Shown: in pieces, positions 1-8,449 of the stretch | Numbering within the stretch: the first letter of the stretch is position 1 | Layout of the letters: every line of letters starts with the position of its first letter | Assembly (NCBI GenBank): GCA_039192165.1 | Contig: JBCCXD010000006.1 | Location: 62,001 to 126,000, forward strand | Source of the DNA: Dinoroseobacter sp039192165 | GTDB lineage: Bacteria; Pseudomonadota; Alphaproteobacteria; Rhodobacterales; Rhodobacteraceae | Reading direction: 5' to 3' | Length of the DNA: 64,000 bases | Notes under the pieces: model-generated | Seen by the model: only the letters and a program-made list of their open reading frames with translations | Database searches by the model: none | What the model was told of the DNA's origin: nothing | Program-made: the position numbers and the translations under genes

Positions 1-2
1 AG

Positions 3-116
3 AAAGACGCTCTTCGCGCGCGGTTCGATGCGCTCAAGGCCCGGGCAAAACCGACGACTGACAGTGCGATAGAGCGTATTCTGGATGAAATTGGCACCGG
101 GCAACGCCGCACATAA
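3..116 (+). CDS. C-terminal fragment of an unidentified protein
   Basis: An open frame enters from the left edge and ends with TAA at 114-116. The visible 37 residues are charged and probably helical, ending EIGTGQRRT. There is too little sequence to assign a family. It converges on ndk with a hairpin between them, which supports a real gene end here. The 5' part lies outside the window. Confidence 0.5.
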   Translation, partial: KDALRARFDALKARAKPTTDSAIERILDEIGTGQRRT

Positions 117-150
117 AAAGCCCCCGGCCAGTGTGCGACCGAGGGCTCTT
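117..150 (-). terminator. Rho-independent terminator for ndk
   Basis: The arms 119-127 (agcccccgg) and 139-147 (ccgagggct) pair with one mismatch. On the minus strand the stem is followed by a run of T residues, as expected for an intrinsic terminator downstream of ndk. It may also stop the converging gene on the left. Confidence 0.7.
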
Positions 151-170
151 TAAAGTGACTTGAAGCGGCG

Positions 171-593
171 TTAGCCGACGAGTTCGAGACCCGAGAAGAA
201 ATACGCGATCTCAACTGCGGCCGTTTCCGGGGCGTCCGAACCATGGACTGAGTTTTCTCCAACGCTTTCCGCGAAGTCCGCGCGGATCGTGCCTGGCTCC
301 GCATCCGCAGGGTTGGTCGCGCCCATCACTTCCCGGTTCTTTGCAATCGCACCGTCCCCTTCAAGAACCTGGACAACCACCGGGCCAGAGGCCATGAACT
401 CGCAAAGCTCGTCGTAAAACGGACGCTCAGAATGTACCGCATAGAACACGCCAGCCTGGGCTTTGGTCAGATGAATACGTTTCTGGGCGACAATACGCAG
501 CCCCGCGTCTTCGAATTTTGCATTGATCTTGCCGGTAAGGTTCCGCTTGGTGGCATCGGGTTTGATGATGGACAGCGTCCGTTGGGTTGCCAT
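171..593 (-). CDS. ndk: Nucleoside-diphosphate kinase
   Basis: Encodes 140 residues, the usual length of a bacterial Ndk, which moves the gamma phosphate of ATP onto other NDPs to balance cytosolic nucleotide pools. The N-terminus reads ATQRTLSIIKPDA, and the catalytic histidine lies in the NSVHGSDAPETA motif near the C-terminus. An in-frame ATG 66 bases upstream exists, but the conserved family start is the one chosen. The gene is divergent from the ABC-F gene and has its own terminator. Confidence 0.97.
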   Translation of the reverse strand: MATQRTLSIIKPDATKRNLTGKINAKFEDAGLRIVAQKRIHLTKAQAGVFYAVHSERPFYDELCEFMASGPVVVQVLEGDGAIAKNREVMGATNPADAEPGTIRADFAESVGENSVHGSDAPETAAVEIAYFFSGLELVG

Positions 594-725
594 GTCTCTC
601 GCTCCTTGAAGTGCGCGGCAGGCCGCTGCCCGCCAGATGTGTTGCGCGGGCCGTAACATGGGGAAGGCGACTTGAAAAGCGGTCTTTCGTAAGGCTTGGC
701 GCTGGATGATTTACCAGGACGTGGA

Positions 726-750
726 TTTGAGTATTTGACCAAAGAAGAAG
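726..750 (+). repeat. Copy 1 of a 25-bp intergenic repeat
   Basis: The segment tttgagtatttg followed by accaaagaagaag recurs with 22 of 25 identical bases at 61513-61537. A looser relative lies on the other strand near 51401. This copy sits in the 273-base gap between the divergent ndk and ABC-F genes and is preceded by a very weak dyad. Its function is unknown. Confidence 0.5.
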
Positions 751-866
751 CGGGCCCGGACAGTCCTTCTGCCTTCTTACTTGCAAGATTACTCCCCTCA
801 GAGACGGTCCCAAATCCTCGCACGCATGCCGTTGACAGGACGCGCCCGGCGCGCCACACCGCGTGC

Positions 867-2729
867 ATGCTCAAGCTCGAAGATATCTCCTATGCGATAG
901 AGGGACGGCCCCTTCTGGTTCACGCCTCGGCGACTATTCCTACCGGGCACAAGGTCGGGCTTGTCGGGCGCAACGGAACTGGAAAGACGACGCTCTTTCG
1001 GCTCATTCGGGGAGAACTTACCCTTGATACGGGCACCATCAGCCTGCCACGCGGCGCACGGGTTGGCGGGGTTGCACAGGAGGTGCCGGGTAACGAGGTG
1101 AGTCTGCTTGAGACAGTGCTTGCAGCCGATACCGAGCGGGCCGCGCTTCTGGCTGAAGCCGAAAGCGCAGCCGACCCGGCCCGCATCGCTGAAATTCAGA
1201 TCCGGCTCGCCGATATCGACGCGTGGTCAGCCGAGGCGCGTGCAAGCTCTATTTTGCGGGGGCTGGGTTTTACAGCGAGCGAGATTCACCAGCCTTGCTC
1301 AGCATTTTCCGGCGGGTGGCGAATGCGCGTTGCGCTCGCAGGAGTTCTCTTTGCGCAACCCGACCTGTTGCTTCTGGACGAACCAACGAACTATCTCGAT
1401 CTCGAAGGCGCGCTCTGGCTGGAGTCCTATCTGGCCAGATACCCGCACACAGTCCTGATCGTGAGCCATGACAGAGGGCTTTTAAACCGCGCTGTGGGCA
1501 GCATTCTGCATCTGAATGAGCAAAAGCTGAGCTACTACAGCGGCCCCTATGACCAATTCGCACGCCAACGCGCCGAGGCGCGGGCCGTGCAGGCGGCGGC
1601 GGCGGCCAAGCAGGCGACGCGCAAGGCGCATCTGCAAAGCTTCGTGGACCGGTTTCGCGCCAAGGCCTCGAAAGCAAAACAGGCCCAGTCCCGTGTAAAA
1701 ATGCTGGAAAAGATGGAGACCATCCGCGCGCCGGAGGATGCCGCGCGTACCGTGTTCACATTCCCCGAACCGGATGCCCTAAGCCCGCCAATCCTCGCCA
1801 CAGAAAGCGCCAGTGTGGGCTATAATGACCAGCAGGTACTTGGCAAGCTCGACCTGCGGATCGATCAGGACGACCGTATCGCCCTGTTGGGGCGCAACGG
1901 CGAGGGCAAATCCACATTGTCAAAGCTCTTTGCCGGACGAATACCGAAGATGAGCGGCCGGCTGACCTCGTCTTCAAAACTCCGCGTGGGGTTCTTTGCA
2001 CAGCATCAGGTCGAAGAACTGAGGGTCGAGGAAACGCCCCTGCAGCACTTGCTGCGCGTCCGCCCCGACGAGAGGCAGTCTAAGCTCCGGGCGCGGCTGG
2101 CCGGCTTCGGGCTGATGGCCGCGCAGGCTGAAACGGAGGTTGGTCGGCTCTCCGGAGGGCAGAAAGCGCGGCTGTCGCTGCTGCTGGCCACGATTGACGC
2201 ACCGCATCTTTTGATCCTCGACGAGCCGACAAACCATTTGGACATTGAAAGCCGCGAAGCACTTATCGAGGCGCTGACTGCCTATTCCGGAGCTGTGATC
2301 CTTGTGAGCCATGACATGCATCTGCTCAGCCTTGTGGCGGACAGGCTTTGGCTTGTGAAAGACGGGCGGGTCACCCCCTATCAAGAGGATCTCGAAACCT
2401 ATCGCCAGATGCTGCTTGCAGTCGAGAAGTCTGCGCCTGAAAAGCCCGCAGCGCCTGCCCCGACAAAGGCCAGGCGACCAGGCCGCGACGAGTTGCAGGC
2501 ACTGCGCTCCGAGGTTCGCAAATGCGAAGAACGCGTCGCCAAAATTACCCAAATGCAGGAGAAGTTATCCGCCAAGCTTGCGGACCCTACGCTGTACGAG
2601 GATGACAAGATAGGGGAACTTGAAACATGGAACCGCAAATACGCGGAAGTTATGGATGGGCTCGACCGCGCGGAGGCGCTTTGGATAGCCGCGGCTGAAC
2701 GGCTTGAAGCGGCGGAGGCTCAGAGGTGA
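867..2729 (+). CDS. ABC-F family ATP-binding protein
   Basis: Encodes 620 residues with two ABC ATPase domains and no membrane segment, the ABC-F layout of ribosome-associated translation factors such as Uup and EttA. The first Walker A is GRNGTGKTT, followed by the signature FSGGWRMR and Walker B LLLLDEP. The second half has GRNGEGKST, LSGGQKAR and LLILDEP. A charged linker lies between the domains, and the last ~80 residues are predicted coiled coil, as in Uup. The start MLKLEDISYAI matches the domain boundary; a frame extension 57 residues upstream looks non-coding. The stop overlaps the MarC start by 4 bases. Confidence 0.92.
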   Translation: MLKLEDISYAIEGRPLLVHASATIPTGHKVGLVGRNGTGKTTLFRLIRGELTLDTGTISLPRGARVGGVAQEVPGNEVSLLETVLAADTERAALLAEAESAADPARIAEIQIRLADIDAWSAEARASSILRGLGFTASEIHQPCSAFSGGWRMRVALAGVLFAQPDLLLLDEPTNYLDLEGALWLESYLARYPHTVLIVSHDRGLLNRAVGSILHLNEQKLSYYSGPYDQFARQRAEARAVQAAAAAKQATRKAHLQSFVDRFRAKASKAKQAQSRVKMLEKMETIRAPEDAARTVFTFPEPDALSPPILATESASVGYNDQQVLGKLDLRIDQDDRIALLGRNGEGKSTLSKLFAGRIPKMSGRLTSSSKLRVGFFAQHQVEELRVEETPLQHLLRVRPDERQSKLRARLAGFGLMAAQAETEVGRLSGGQKARLSLLLATIDAPHLLILDEPTNHLDIESREALIEALTAYSGAVILVSHDMHLLSLVADRLWLVKDGRVTPYQEDLETYRQMLLAVEKSAPEKPAAPAPTKARRPGRDELQALRSEVRKCEERVAKITQMQEKLSAKLADPTLYEDDKIGELETWNRKYAEVMDGLDRAEALWIAAAERLEAAEAQR

Positions 2730-3355
2730 CCACCGAGGCCATCACTGCTTTTGTGGCACTCTTTGTGGTGATCGATCCGATCGGCCTGGCGCCTATTTTT
2801 GTCGCGCTGACCCAAGGCGCAGCGCCCGCCGCACGTCGCGCGATCGCAATGCGCGCCTGCGCAATTTCGCTCGTGTTGCTGACGCTCTTTGGACTCGCCG
2901 GCGAAGCCGTGCTCGGTTTTCTCGGCATCTCGATGCCGGCTTTTCGAATAGCCGGGGGCATATTGCTGTTTCTAACTGCCCTCGACATGCTTTTTGAACG
3001 GCGGACCAAACGGCGTGAAGATCAGGCGAGCGGAAGCGCAACGGACCCAGAAGATGATCCGTCCATCTTTCCCCTGGCGACGCCGTTGATTGCCGGGCCG
3101 GGCGCCATCGCGACAATGATCCTTTTGACAGGACAAGGTGACGGGGACCCGCTTCATCTTACGATGGTACACGGCGTGATGGCCGCGGTTTTGGGCTGCG
3201 TGCTTATCATGTTTCTTCTGGGTGGCGTTATCGAACGCGCGCTTGGACCCACCGGCATCATGGTGGTGACCCGGCTTTTGGGGATGCTGCTGGCCGCGCT
3301 TTCGGTTCAATTTGTGCTGAACGGTTTCGCCGATCTGGGAATTCTGGCCCTCTGA
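2726..3355 (+). CDS. MarC family integral membrane protein
   Basis: Encodes 209 residues with about six hydrophobic segments, the size and layout of MarC/UPF0056 proteins. The conserved early motif VVIDPIGLAPIF is present. The hydrophilic loop in the middle (around residues 92-112) is charged. The role of the family is not established despite the historical link to multiple antibiotic resistance. Translation starts at a GTG inside GTGA, overlapping the ABC-F stop, so the two genes are probably coupled. Confidence 0.88.
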   Translation: MTTEAITAFVALFVVIDPIGLAPIFVALTQGAAPAARRAIAMRACAISLVLLTLFGLAGEAVLGFLGISMPAFRIAGGILLFLTALDMLFERRTKRREDQASGSATDPEDDPSIFPLATPLIAGPGAIATMILLTGQGDGDPLHLTMVHGVMAAVLGCVLIMFLLGGVIERALGPTGIMVVTRLLGMLLAALSVQFVLNGFADLGILAL

Positions 3356-3393
3356 CCCTCCAACCACCGCCTGAAGCACCCTATATTCAAGCC

Positions 3394-3975
3394 ATGGACG
3401 GAAACGAGTTTGGACATCTCCTTTACCTGCTGCTGCTTGGGATTTTTATCTTGGGCGGCATGTTTTTTGCATTTCGCGGACAGCTTGGCGCCATGCTGAA
3501 ACAGGCCAGCGTCTGGGCATTGATCTTTGCAGCCCTGATCGTGGGCTACGGCGTGTTCAATGAAAATCGCACGCAGCTGCCCCGTTCAGCCGTCTTTGAG
3601 CGTGAAGGGCGGGTCGAGATCCCGCTGTCGCGCGACGGGCATTACCATGTCGTGCTTGAGGTCAATGGCGCTCCAATTGAGTTTATCATCGACACCGGCG
3701 CCTCGGATGTGGTGCTGAGCCGGCAGGACGCTGTGCGAGCCGGGATCGATCCGGAAAACCTGATGTTCTCGGGTCGTGCGCGCACCGCAAACGGCACTGT
3801 GGAAACTGCGCCCGTCCGCTTGCGCGAGGTGGCGCTTGGACCGATCCGCGACCTGAACGTGCGCGCAGTTGTGAATGGGGGAGAGATGCGAAGCTCGCTT
3901 CTGGGAATGAGCTATCTGAACAGTTTCGGGCGGATTGAGATCAATAATGGGCTCTTGGTGCTAGAGCGCAGTTAA
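3394..3975 (+). CDS. Retropepsin-like aspartic protease (TIGR02281 type)
   Basis: Encodes 193 residues: two N-terminal membrane segments followed by a single retropepsin-like domain with the catalytic motif FIIDTGASDVVLS around residues 98-110. Such clan AA proteases work as dimers because each chain supplies one aspartate. The C-terminal ends SLLGMSYLNSF and RIEINNGLLVLERS are typical of the family. The target is unknown. It ends tail-to-tail with the leftward AAA gene, overlapping by 4 bases. Confidence 0.87.
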   Translation: MDGNEFGHLLYLLLLGIFILGGMFFAFRGQLGAMLKQASVWALIFAALIVGYGVFNENRTQLPRSAVFEREGRVEIPLSRDGHYHVVLEVNGAPIEFIIDTGASDVVLSRQDAVRAGIDPENLMFSGRARTANGTVETAPVRLREVALGPIRDLNVRAVVNGGEMRSSLLGMSYLNSFGRIEINNGLLVLERS

Positions 3976-4814
3976 AACGTCACGCCATTCCTGCCTGCCA
4001 GATCGGTAAAGAACTGCCAGGCCACACGGCCGGAACGCCCGCCACGGGTTGCTTGCCATTCGATGGCCTCTGACCGCAGCACCTCCGGTGCCACGTGCAC
4101 CCCGTAGGCCGCACAATAGCCGTCGATCATAGCCAGGAACTGATCCTGGTCGCAGGCGTGAAACCCCAGCCAAAGTCCAAAACGGTCCGAGAGAGACACT
4201 TTTTCTTCAACGGCTTCGGATGGGTTGATCGCCGAAGACCGCTCGTTTTCGATCATGTCGCGTGGCATCAGATGCCGCCGGTTGGATGTAGCATAGAAGA
4301 CCACATTTTCTGGCCGCCCGGCGATGCCCCCGTCCAGGACCGCCTTAAGCGATTTGTAGTGCTGATCATCGTGGCTGAAACTTAGGTCATCGCAATACAA
4401 GACAAACCTGTGCTCAGGCGCGCTGCGCAGATGGTCCAGCAACCTTCCGATCGACGCAAGGTCTTCACGGGGCACCTCGACAAGTTTGAGCTGTTCGTTC
4501 CGCGCCAGAACTTCCGCATGCACCGCCTTGACAAGAGAGGATTTTCCCATCCCCCGTGAGCCCCAGAGGAGTGCATTATTGGCCGGCAGTCCGCGCGCAA
4601 ACTGCAACGTGTTTTCCAAAAGTGTGTCTCGCGCACGGTCGATGCCAACCAACAGTTTCAGCTCGATCCGATTGACATGCGGCACTGGAATAATCGCCTC
4701 GGGCGTCTCCTGCCACAGGAAGGCATCAGCGGCTTTGAAATCAGGGTGATCCAGCGGCGGCGGCGCAAGGCGCTCCAGCGCCTGTGCAATCCGCGTCAGT
4801 ACTTCTTCGCTCAT
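3972..4814 (-). CDS. DUF815-type AAA ATPase
   Basis: Encodes 280 residues. The Walker A motif is LLWGSRGMGKSSLVKA near residue 83, and a Walker B-like LYCDDLSF lies near residue 138. The family is a conserved but poorly characterised group of AAA ATPases. Its ATG overlaps the tatC stop by 4 bases, making it the fourth gene of the tatABC run. This placement suggests co-expression, but no role in Tat export is established. Confidence 0.88.
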   Translation of the reverse strand: MSEEVLTRIAQALERLAPPPLDHPDFKAADAFLWQETPEAIIPVPHVNRIELKLLVGIDRARDTLLENTLQFARGLPANNALLWGSRGMGKSSLVKAVHAEVLARNEQLKLVEVPREDLASIGRLLDHLRSAPEHRFVLYCDDLSFSHDDQHYKSLKAVLDGGIAGRPENVVFYATSNRRHLMPRDMIENERSSAINPSEAVEEKVSLSDRFGLWLGFHACDQDQFLAMIDGYCAAYGVHVAPEVLRSEAIEWQATRGGRSGRVAWQFFTDLAGRNGVTF

Positions 4815-5725
4815 TTCGGCTTTTCCGTCGCCTCGTCTTCGTCCTCACGGAACTCGTCGAAAATAGGGTCAGCCTCAAGGTCTTCTTCGTCCTCGTCGTC
4901 CATCCACAGCCCCTGGGCGCGCAGTTCCGCTTCGCGCTTTCTTTCAACCCGGCGCACCAGGAAGATGGACACTTCATAAAGACCGTAGACCACAACAAAG
5001 AGAATGACCTGAGTGATGACATCGGGCGGTGTCACCAGAGCAGCCAGAACAAGAATGCCAACGACCGCATATTTGCGGACTGTTTTGAGGCCTTCGGCAG
5101 AAACCAGCCCCGCTTTACCCATCAGGGTGAGCAAGACAGGAAGTTGAAAGCACATGCCGAATGCGACGATGAATTTGATGGTCAGGTTCAGGTATTCCTG
5201 CGCTGAACCCTGGAAAACCACGGACAGGCCCTGGCTGACCTCTTCTCCGACGACCGCCTCGCCCTCCGCCCCGAATTGCTGGAAACCGAGAAAGAAGTCA
5301 TAGGCGAGTGGCGTGACAACGTAGAAGGCAAAGGCCGCGCCCGAAATGAACATAAAGGGCGACGCGATCAGGAAAGGCAGAAATGCCCCCTTTTCGGATT
5401 TGTAAAGTCCAGGCGCAACAAAGCGCCACATCTGATTGGCAATAAACGGAAACGCCAGCATGAACCCGCCGAGAAACGAGACCTTGATCGCGACAAAGAA
5501 CCCCTCCTGCGGCGAGATGAAAATCAGGTCACAGTCCTGTCCCCGATCAGAAAGAACCTGGCACAGCGGCGCTGTCAGGAAGTTGAAGATTGGCGTAGCA
5601 ACGGTGAAGCAGATCACCATCCCGACGAGGAAATACACCACGCAACGGATGAGCCGCGTGCGCAGTTCCGCCAAATGCTCAATCAAGGGAGCTGAGCTGT
5701 CTTCCATCTCGTCGGTTTTGCTCAT
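4811..5725 (-). CDS. tatC: Sec-independent protein translocase TatC
   Basis: TatC binds twin-arginine signal peptides and forms the core of the Tat export complex. The 304-residue product has six hydrophobic segments and the N-terminal pattern PLIEHLAELRTRL. It is longer than the roughly 250-260-residue E. coli protein because of a highly acidic C-terminal tail rich in Asp and Glu. The tatB stop overlaps its start by 4 bases and its own stop overlaps the AAA gene start. At least one clear Tat substrate (the TRAP binding protein at 25.4 kb) is encoded in this window. Confidence 0.96.
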   Translation of the reverse strand: MSKTDEMEDSSAPLIEHLAELRTRLIRCVVYFLVGMVICFTVATPIFNFLTAPLCQVLSDRGQDCDLIFISPQEGFFVAIKVSFLGGFMLAFPFIANQMWRFVAPGLYKSEKGAFLPFLIASPFMFISGAAFAFYVVTPLAYDFFLGFQQFGAEGEAVVGEEVSQGLSVVFQGSAQEYLNLTIKFIVAFGMCFQLPVLLTLMGKAGLVSAEGLKTVRKYAVVGILVLAALVTPPDVITQVILFVVVYGLYEVSIFLVRRVERKREAELRAQGLWMDDEDEEDLEADPIFDEFREDEDEATEKPK

Positions 5726-6177
5726 GTCTCTTTCGGTGTCTCTGGCGCTGAAGACGTTACTGGCTCGGCGGCTGGCGCGGACTCGGCCATCTGAGCTGCG
5801 GCCTCGGCGTCTCGCTTGGCCTGTTCTTTCTTCGCGGTCGCTTCGTGGATTTTCTTGGCAGCGTCAGCGCGATCCTTTGCAAGCTTGCCAGTTTCGCTGT
5901 CCGGATCCCATTTCTTAAAGCTGTTGGCCGCATCGTCCAGCGCATCAAGCCCCATCTTGCGCGGGTTGGTCGCTTTCTTAAGGTCTTTTGCGACGTCTTT
6001 CACGCCGGCCTCGTCGGCGGCGTCCTCCATCGCGCGACTGAACTCTCGCGCCATTCCGCGCATCTTGCCCGTAAAGCGCCCAAGAGTTCGAAACATCTTG
6101 GGCAGGTCTTTTGGTCCGACGACAATCAGCGCGACGACCCCAATAACAAGCAGTTCGGTCCAGCCCAGATCAAACAT
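5722..6177 (-). CDS. tatB: Sec-independent protein translocase TatB
   Basis: Encodes 151 residues: an N-terminal membrane helix with MFDLGWTELLVIGVVALIVVGPKDLP, split here as MFDLGWTELL and VGPKDLP, followed by an amphipathic helix and a long charged Ala/Lys/Glu-rich tail. The FDLGW start and the GPKDLP hinge separate TatB from TatA. TatB hands the twin-arginine substrate from the TatBC receptor to TatA. It lies between tatA and tatC. Confidence 0.95.
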   Translation of the reverse strand: MFDLGWTELLVIGVVALIVVGPKDLPKMFRTLGRFTGKMRGMAREFSRAMEDAADEAGVKDVAKDLKKATNPRKMGLDALDDAANSFKKWDPDSETGKLAKDRADAAKKIHEATAKKEQAKRDAEAAAQMAESAPAAEPVTSSAPETPKET

Positions 6178-6193
6178 GGCGCGAGGCTAACTC

Positions 6194-6409
6194 TTATGCC
6201 TTGTCTTTTTCTTCGGTCTCGGGCGTGACATCGCGTGCGACGTCCGAGGAATCCTCGATCTCGTCGTTGCTCTCCTTCACACCTTTTTTGAAGGCCGTAA
6301 TGCCCTTGCCGACCTCGCCCATCAGCGAGCTGATCTTGCCGCGGCCAAACAGAACCAAAACCACAACGGCAATCAGAAGAAGACCCGGAAGGCCAATGTT
6401 GTTGAGCAT
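6194..6409 (-). CDS. tatA: Sec-independent protein translocase TatA
   Basis: Encodes 71 residues with a short membrane helix, the FGRGKI hinge, and an amphipathic helix SSLMGEVGKGITAFKKG, then an acidic tail. TatA oligomers form the protein-conducting part of the Tat system. The chosen start is MLNNIGLPG; a GTG/ATG seven residues upstream would add a charged stretch not seen in the family. It is the first gene of the leftward tatABC-AAA operon. Confidence 0.94.
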   Translation of the reverse strand: MLNNIGLPGLLLIAVVVLVLFGRGKISSLMGEVGKGITAFKKGVKESNDEIEDSSDVARDVTPETEEKDKA

Positions 6410-6577
6410 GGTGCTTTCTCCCTTTCGCACACGGCATGTATCATCCGTGGCTATTTCTGAAACTGGCGTCAGAGGTATTTTCGACGGTCAGGAAAGGAAA
6501 GAGCGATTTGACGGGAGCGTGCCTGCGGGCCCGAAAAACCGCCGAAAAGATAGATGAGGGAGTATTGGAGGCGGGAT

Positions 6578-6597
6578 ACTGACAGGTTATTGTCAGT
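6578..6597. promoter_or_regulatory. Perfect palindrome upstream of the WYL regulator
   Basis: ACTGACA (6578-6584) and TGTCAGT (6591-6597) form a perfect inverted repeat with a 6-base spacer. It is centred about 32 bases before the regulator's ATG and lies in the 210-base gap divergent from tatA. Such a position suits an autoregulatory operator, but the binding protein is inferred. Confidence 0.5.
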
Positions 6598-6619
6598 TGT
6601 TATTGAAAGGCGCAGAATC

Positions 6620-7309
6620 ATGTCTCGAACAGACAGACTGTACGATTTGACCCAGGAACTGCGGGGCGGTGAGATCCACCGCGGGGAGGATCTTGCAAGT
6701 TCGACTGGTGTTTCGCTCCGTACGATTTACCGGGACATCGAGACGCTCAGGGCGTCGGGACTTCCGATTGAAGGCACACGGGGCGAAGGGTACCGGATGA
6801 CTGCGGCGATCCCCCTGCCCGGTCTTACGCTCACACAATCAGAATTGGAGGCGATGCATCTGGGGCTTGCGATCATCGGAGAGGCTGCGGATACCGAGAT
6901 GCAAGAGGCCGCGTTGTCCCTCTCGGCAAAGGTGGATGCAGTTCTCCCCGAGAACACACAGGACGCGCGTTCAAAATGGGGCTTTGCTGTCCATCCCTAT
7001 GGCGCGGCTGGACAAAGCATCCTGCACCTGCCGCCGTTGCGCGCAGCTATTCGAGCGCGGCAGAAGGTACAACTGTCCTACACTACGCGCAGCGAGATCA
7101 ATACGCTTCAAACTGTACGACCTTTGCAACTTGAGTATTGGGGACGGCTCTGGACCCTGACCGCATGGTGCGAGCAAAGCGCGGGATTTCGCGTCTTTCG
7201 TGTTGAGAGAATTTCCGAGGTTAAACCGATGCCCGCGTTGTTCGTCGACGAGCGAGGAAAACGCCTTGAAGACTACGACCCGATCGCTGCGCATCGCAGT
7301 GGGGTATGA
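6620..7309 (+). CDS. HTH/WYL transcriptional regulator (YafY type)
   Basis: Encodes 229 residues with an N-terminal winged helix-turn-helix (VSLRTIYRDIETLRASG, residues ~33-49) and a C-terminal WYL domain (QLEYWGRLWTLTAWCE). WYL regulators usually sense a small ligand or nucleic acid and bind dyad operators. A start 22 residues upstream is possible in frame, but MSRTDRLYDL is the conserved family start. A perfect dyad lies just upstream. The gene ends directly against the convergent ABC ATPase, with no gap. The target genes are unknown. Confidence 0.88.
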   Translation: MSRTDRLYDLTQELRGGEIHRGEDLASSTGVSLRTIYRDIETLRASGLPIEGTRGEGYRMTAAIPLPGLTLTQSELEAMHLGLAIIGEAADTEMQEAALSLSAKVDAVLPENTQDARSKWGFAVHPYGAAGQSILHLPPLRAAIRARQKVQLSYTTRSEINTLQTVRPLQLEYWGRLWTLTAWCEQSAGFRVFRVERISEVKPMPALFVDERGKRLEDYDPIAAHRSGV

Positions 7310-8398
7310 TCAGGCGGTAACCGGAAAGACAAAACACCGGTCTCGGCGCATCGACAGCCACAATACCGTACCGGGACTGGGCAGAAACACTCCCGGGACA
7401 GTCGCAGTCAGAATCTGGTCGTGAAAATCCATGCGAAACTCAACTAGACTTTCGCGTCCCATATACCGGGCACGCTGAACTGTTCCGCACGCTGGGGTTC
7501 CGTCTTGTTTGGTTGGGTGCGGCCCGCGACCAGCGCGGTCAAAATCGATGCGCAGGTGTTGCGGTCGTATTATGATGTCTACCAGACTGCCGTCAGGCAC
7601 GCCGGGCGCCAGAAAGTCCCCAAAGGGCGTTTGTGTAAGTGCTCCCTGAACTTCTCCGCGAATTTCGTTGATATCGCTAAAGAAAGCGGCGGCTTCTTTA
7701 TCGACGGGAGCGTTGTAAACGTTATAGGGCGCACCCTGCTGCACAATCCTGCCGGCGCGCATCAATGCGATACTGTCAGCCATGCGCATCGCCTCATCAG
7801 GCTCATGGGTCACCAGCAGAACCGCGGTGCCCTCTTCCTTGAGAACCTCCAGTGTGTCGTCCCGGATACCGTCGCGCAAACGGTTGTCGAGACCCGAAAA
7901 AGGTTCATCCATCAACATGATGCGCGGGCTTGGCGCAAGGGCGCGGGCAAGAGCGACGCGCTGTTGTTCGCCGCCAGACAGCTCATGAGGAAACTTCTTG
8001 GCGAACCCACGCAGCCCAACACGCTCCAGAAGGTCTCCGGATCGGGTCCGTTTCCTGGCTTTTGGTCCCTTAAGTCCGAAGCAAACGTTGTCCTCGACAC
8101 TAAGATGCGGAAAAAGCGCAAAATCCTGAAACATCAGACCGATTGAACGGGCCTCGGGCGGGGTGTGTGCGCCGTCGCCTGAGACCGGCTCGCCGTCGAC
8201 AAGAAGCGTTCCGCTGTCCTGTCTGTCGACCCCCGCTATGATCCGCAGCGTTGTGGATTTTCCGCAGCCCGATGGCCCCAAAAGGCAAGTGACCTCGCCA
8301 GCCTCGACCTGAAGGCTCACATCGTCGACAACACGTGTGCCCTGAAAGGAGCGCACCAGATTGCGCACGTCCAGCCGAGGTGGGGGCGGTTGCAGCAA
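7310..8398 (-). CDS. ABC transporter ATP-binding protein (FbpC/PotA type)
   Basis: Encodes 362 residues: an ATPase domain with Walker A LLGPSGCGKSTTLR, signature LSGGEQQRVALARAL and Walker B IMLMDEPFSGLD, then a C-terminal TOBE-like region. The closest families are the ferric-iron (FbpC) and polyamine/sulfate importer ATPases. No permease or binding protein lies next to it, so it is an orphan ATPase here. The likely start is TTG at 8398, with GAGG about 8 bases upstream; a GTG at 8368 is the alternative. Confidence 0.85.
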   Translation of the reverse strand: MLQPPPPRLDVRNLVRSFQGTRVVDDVSLQVEAGEVTCLLGPSGCGKSTTLRIIAGVDRQDSGTLLVDGEPVSGDGAHTPPEARSIGLMFQDFALFPHLSVEDNVCFGLKGPKARKRTRSGDLLERVGLRGFAKKFPHELSGGEQQRVALARALAPSPRIMLMDEPFSGLDNRLRDGIRDDTLEVLKEEGTAVLLVTHEPDEAMRMADSIALMRAGRIVQQGAPYNVYNAPVDKEAAAFFSDINEIRGEVQGALTQTPFGDFLAPGVPDGSLVDIIIRPQHLRIDFDRAGRGPHPTKQDGTPACGTVQRARYMGRESLVEFRMDFHDQILTATVPGVFLPSPGTVLWLSMRRDRCFVFPVTA

Positions 8399-8449
8399 AA
8401 GGGTGGCCTCAATCCCGAAGGTTTTTATCAGAAATGAGGCGTATCAGCG

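Noticed and set aside
833..866. TTGACA before the ABC-F gene as a -35 box
   Set aside because: It is only about 30 bases from the ATG and has no -10 at proper spacing.
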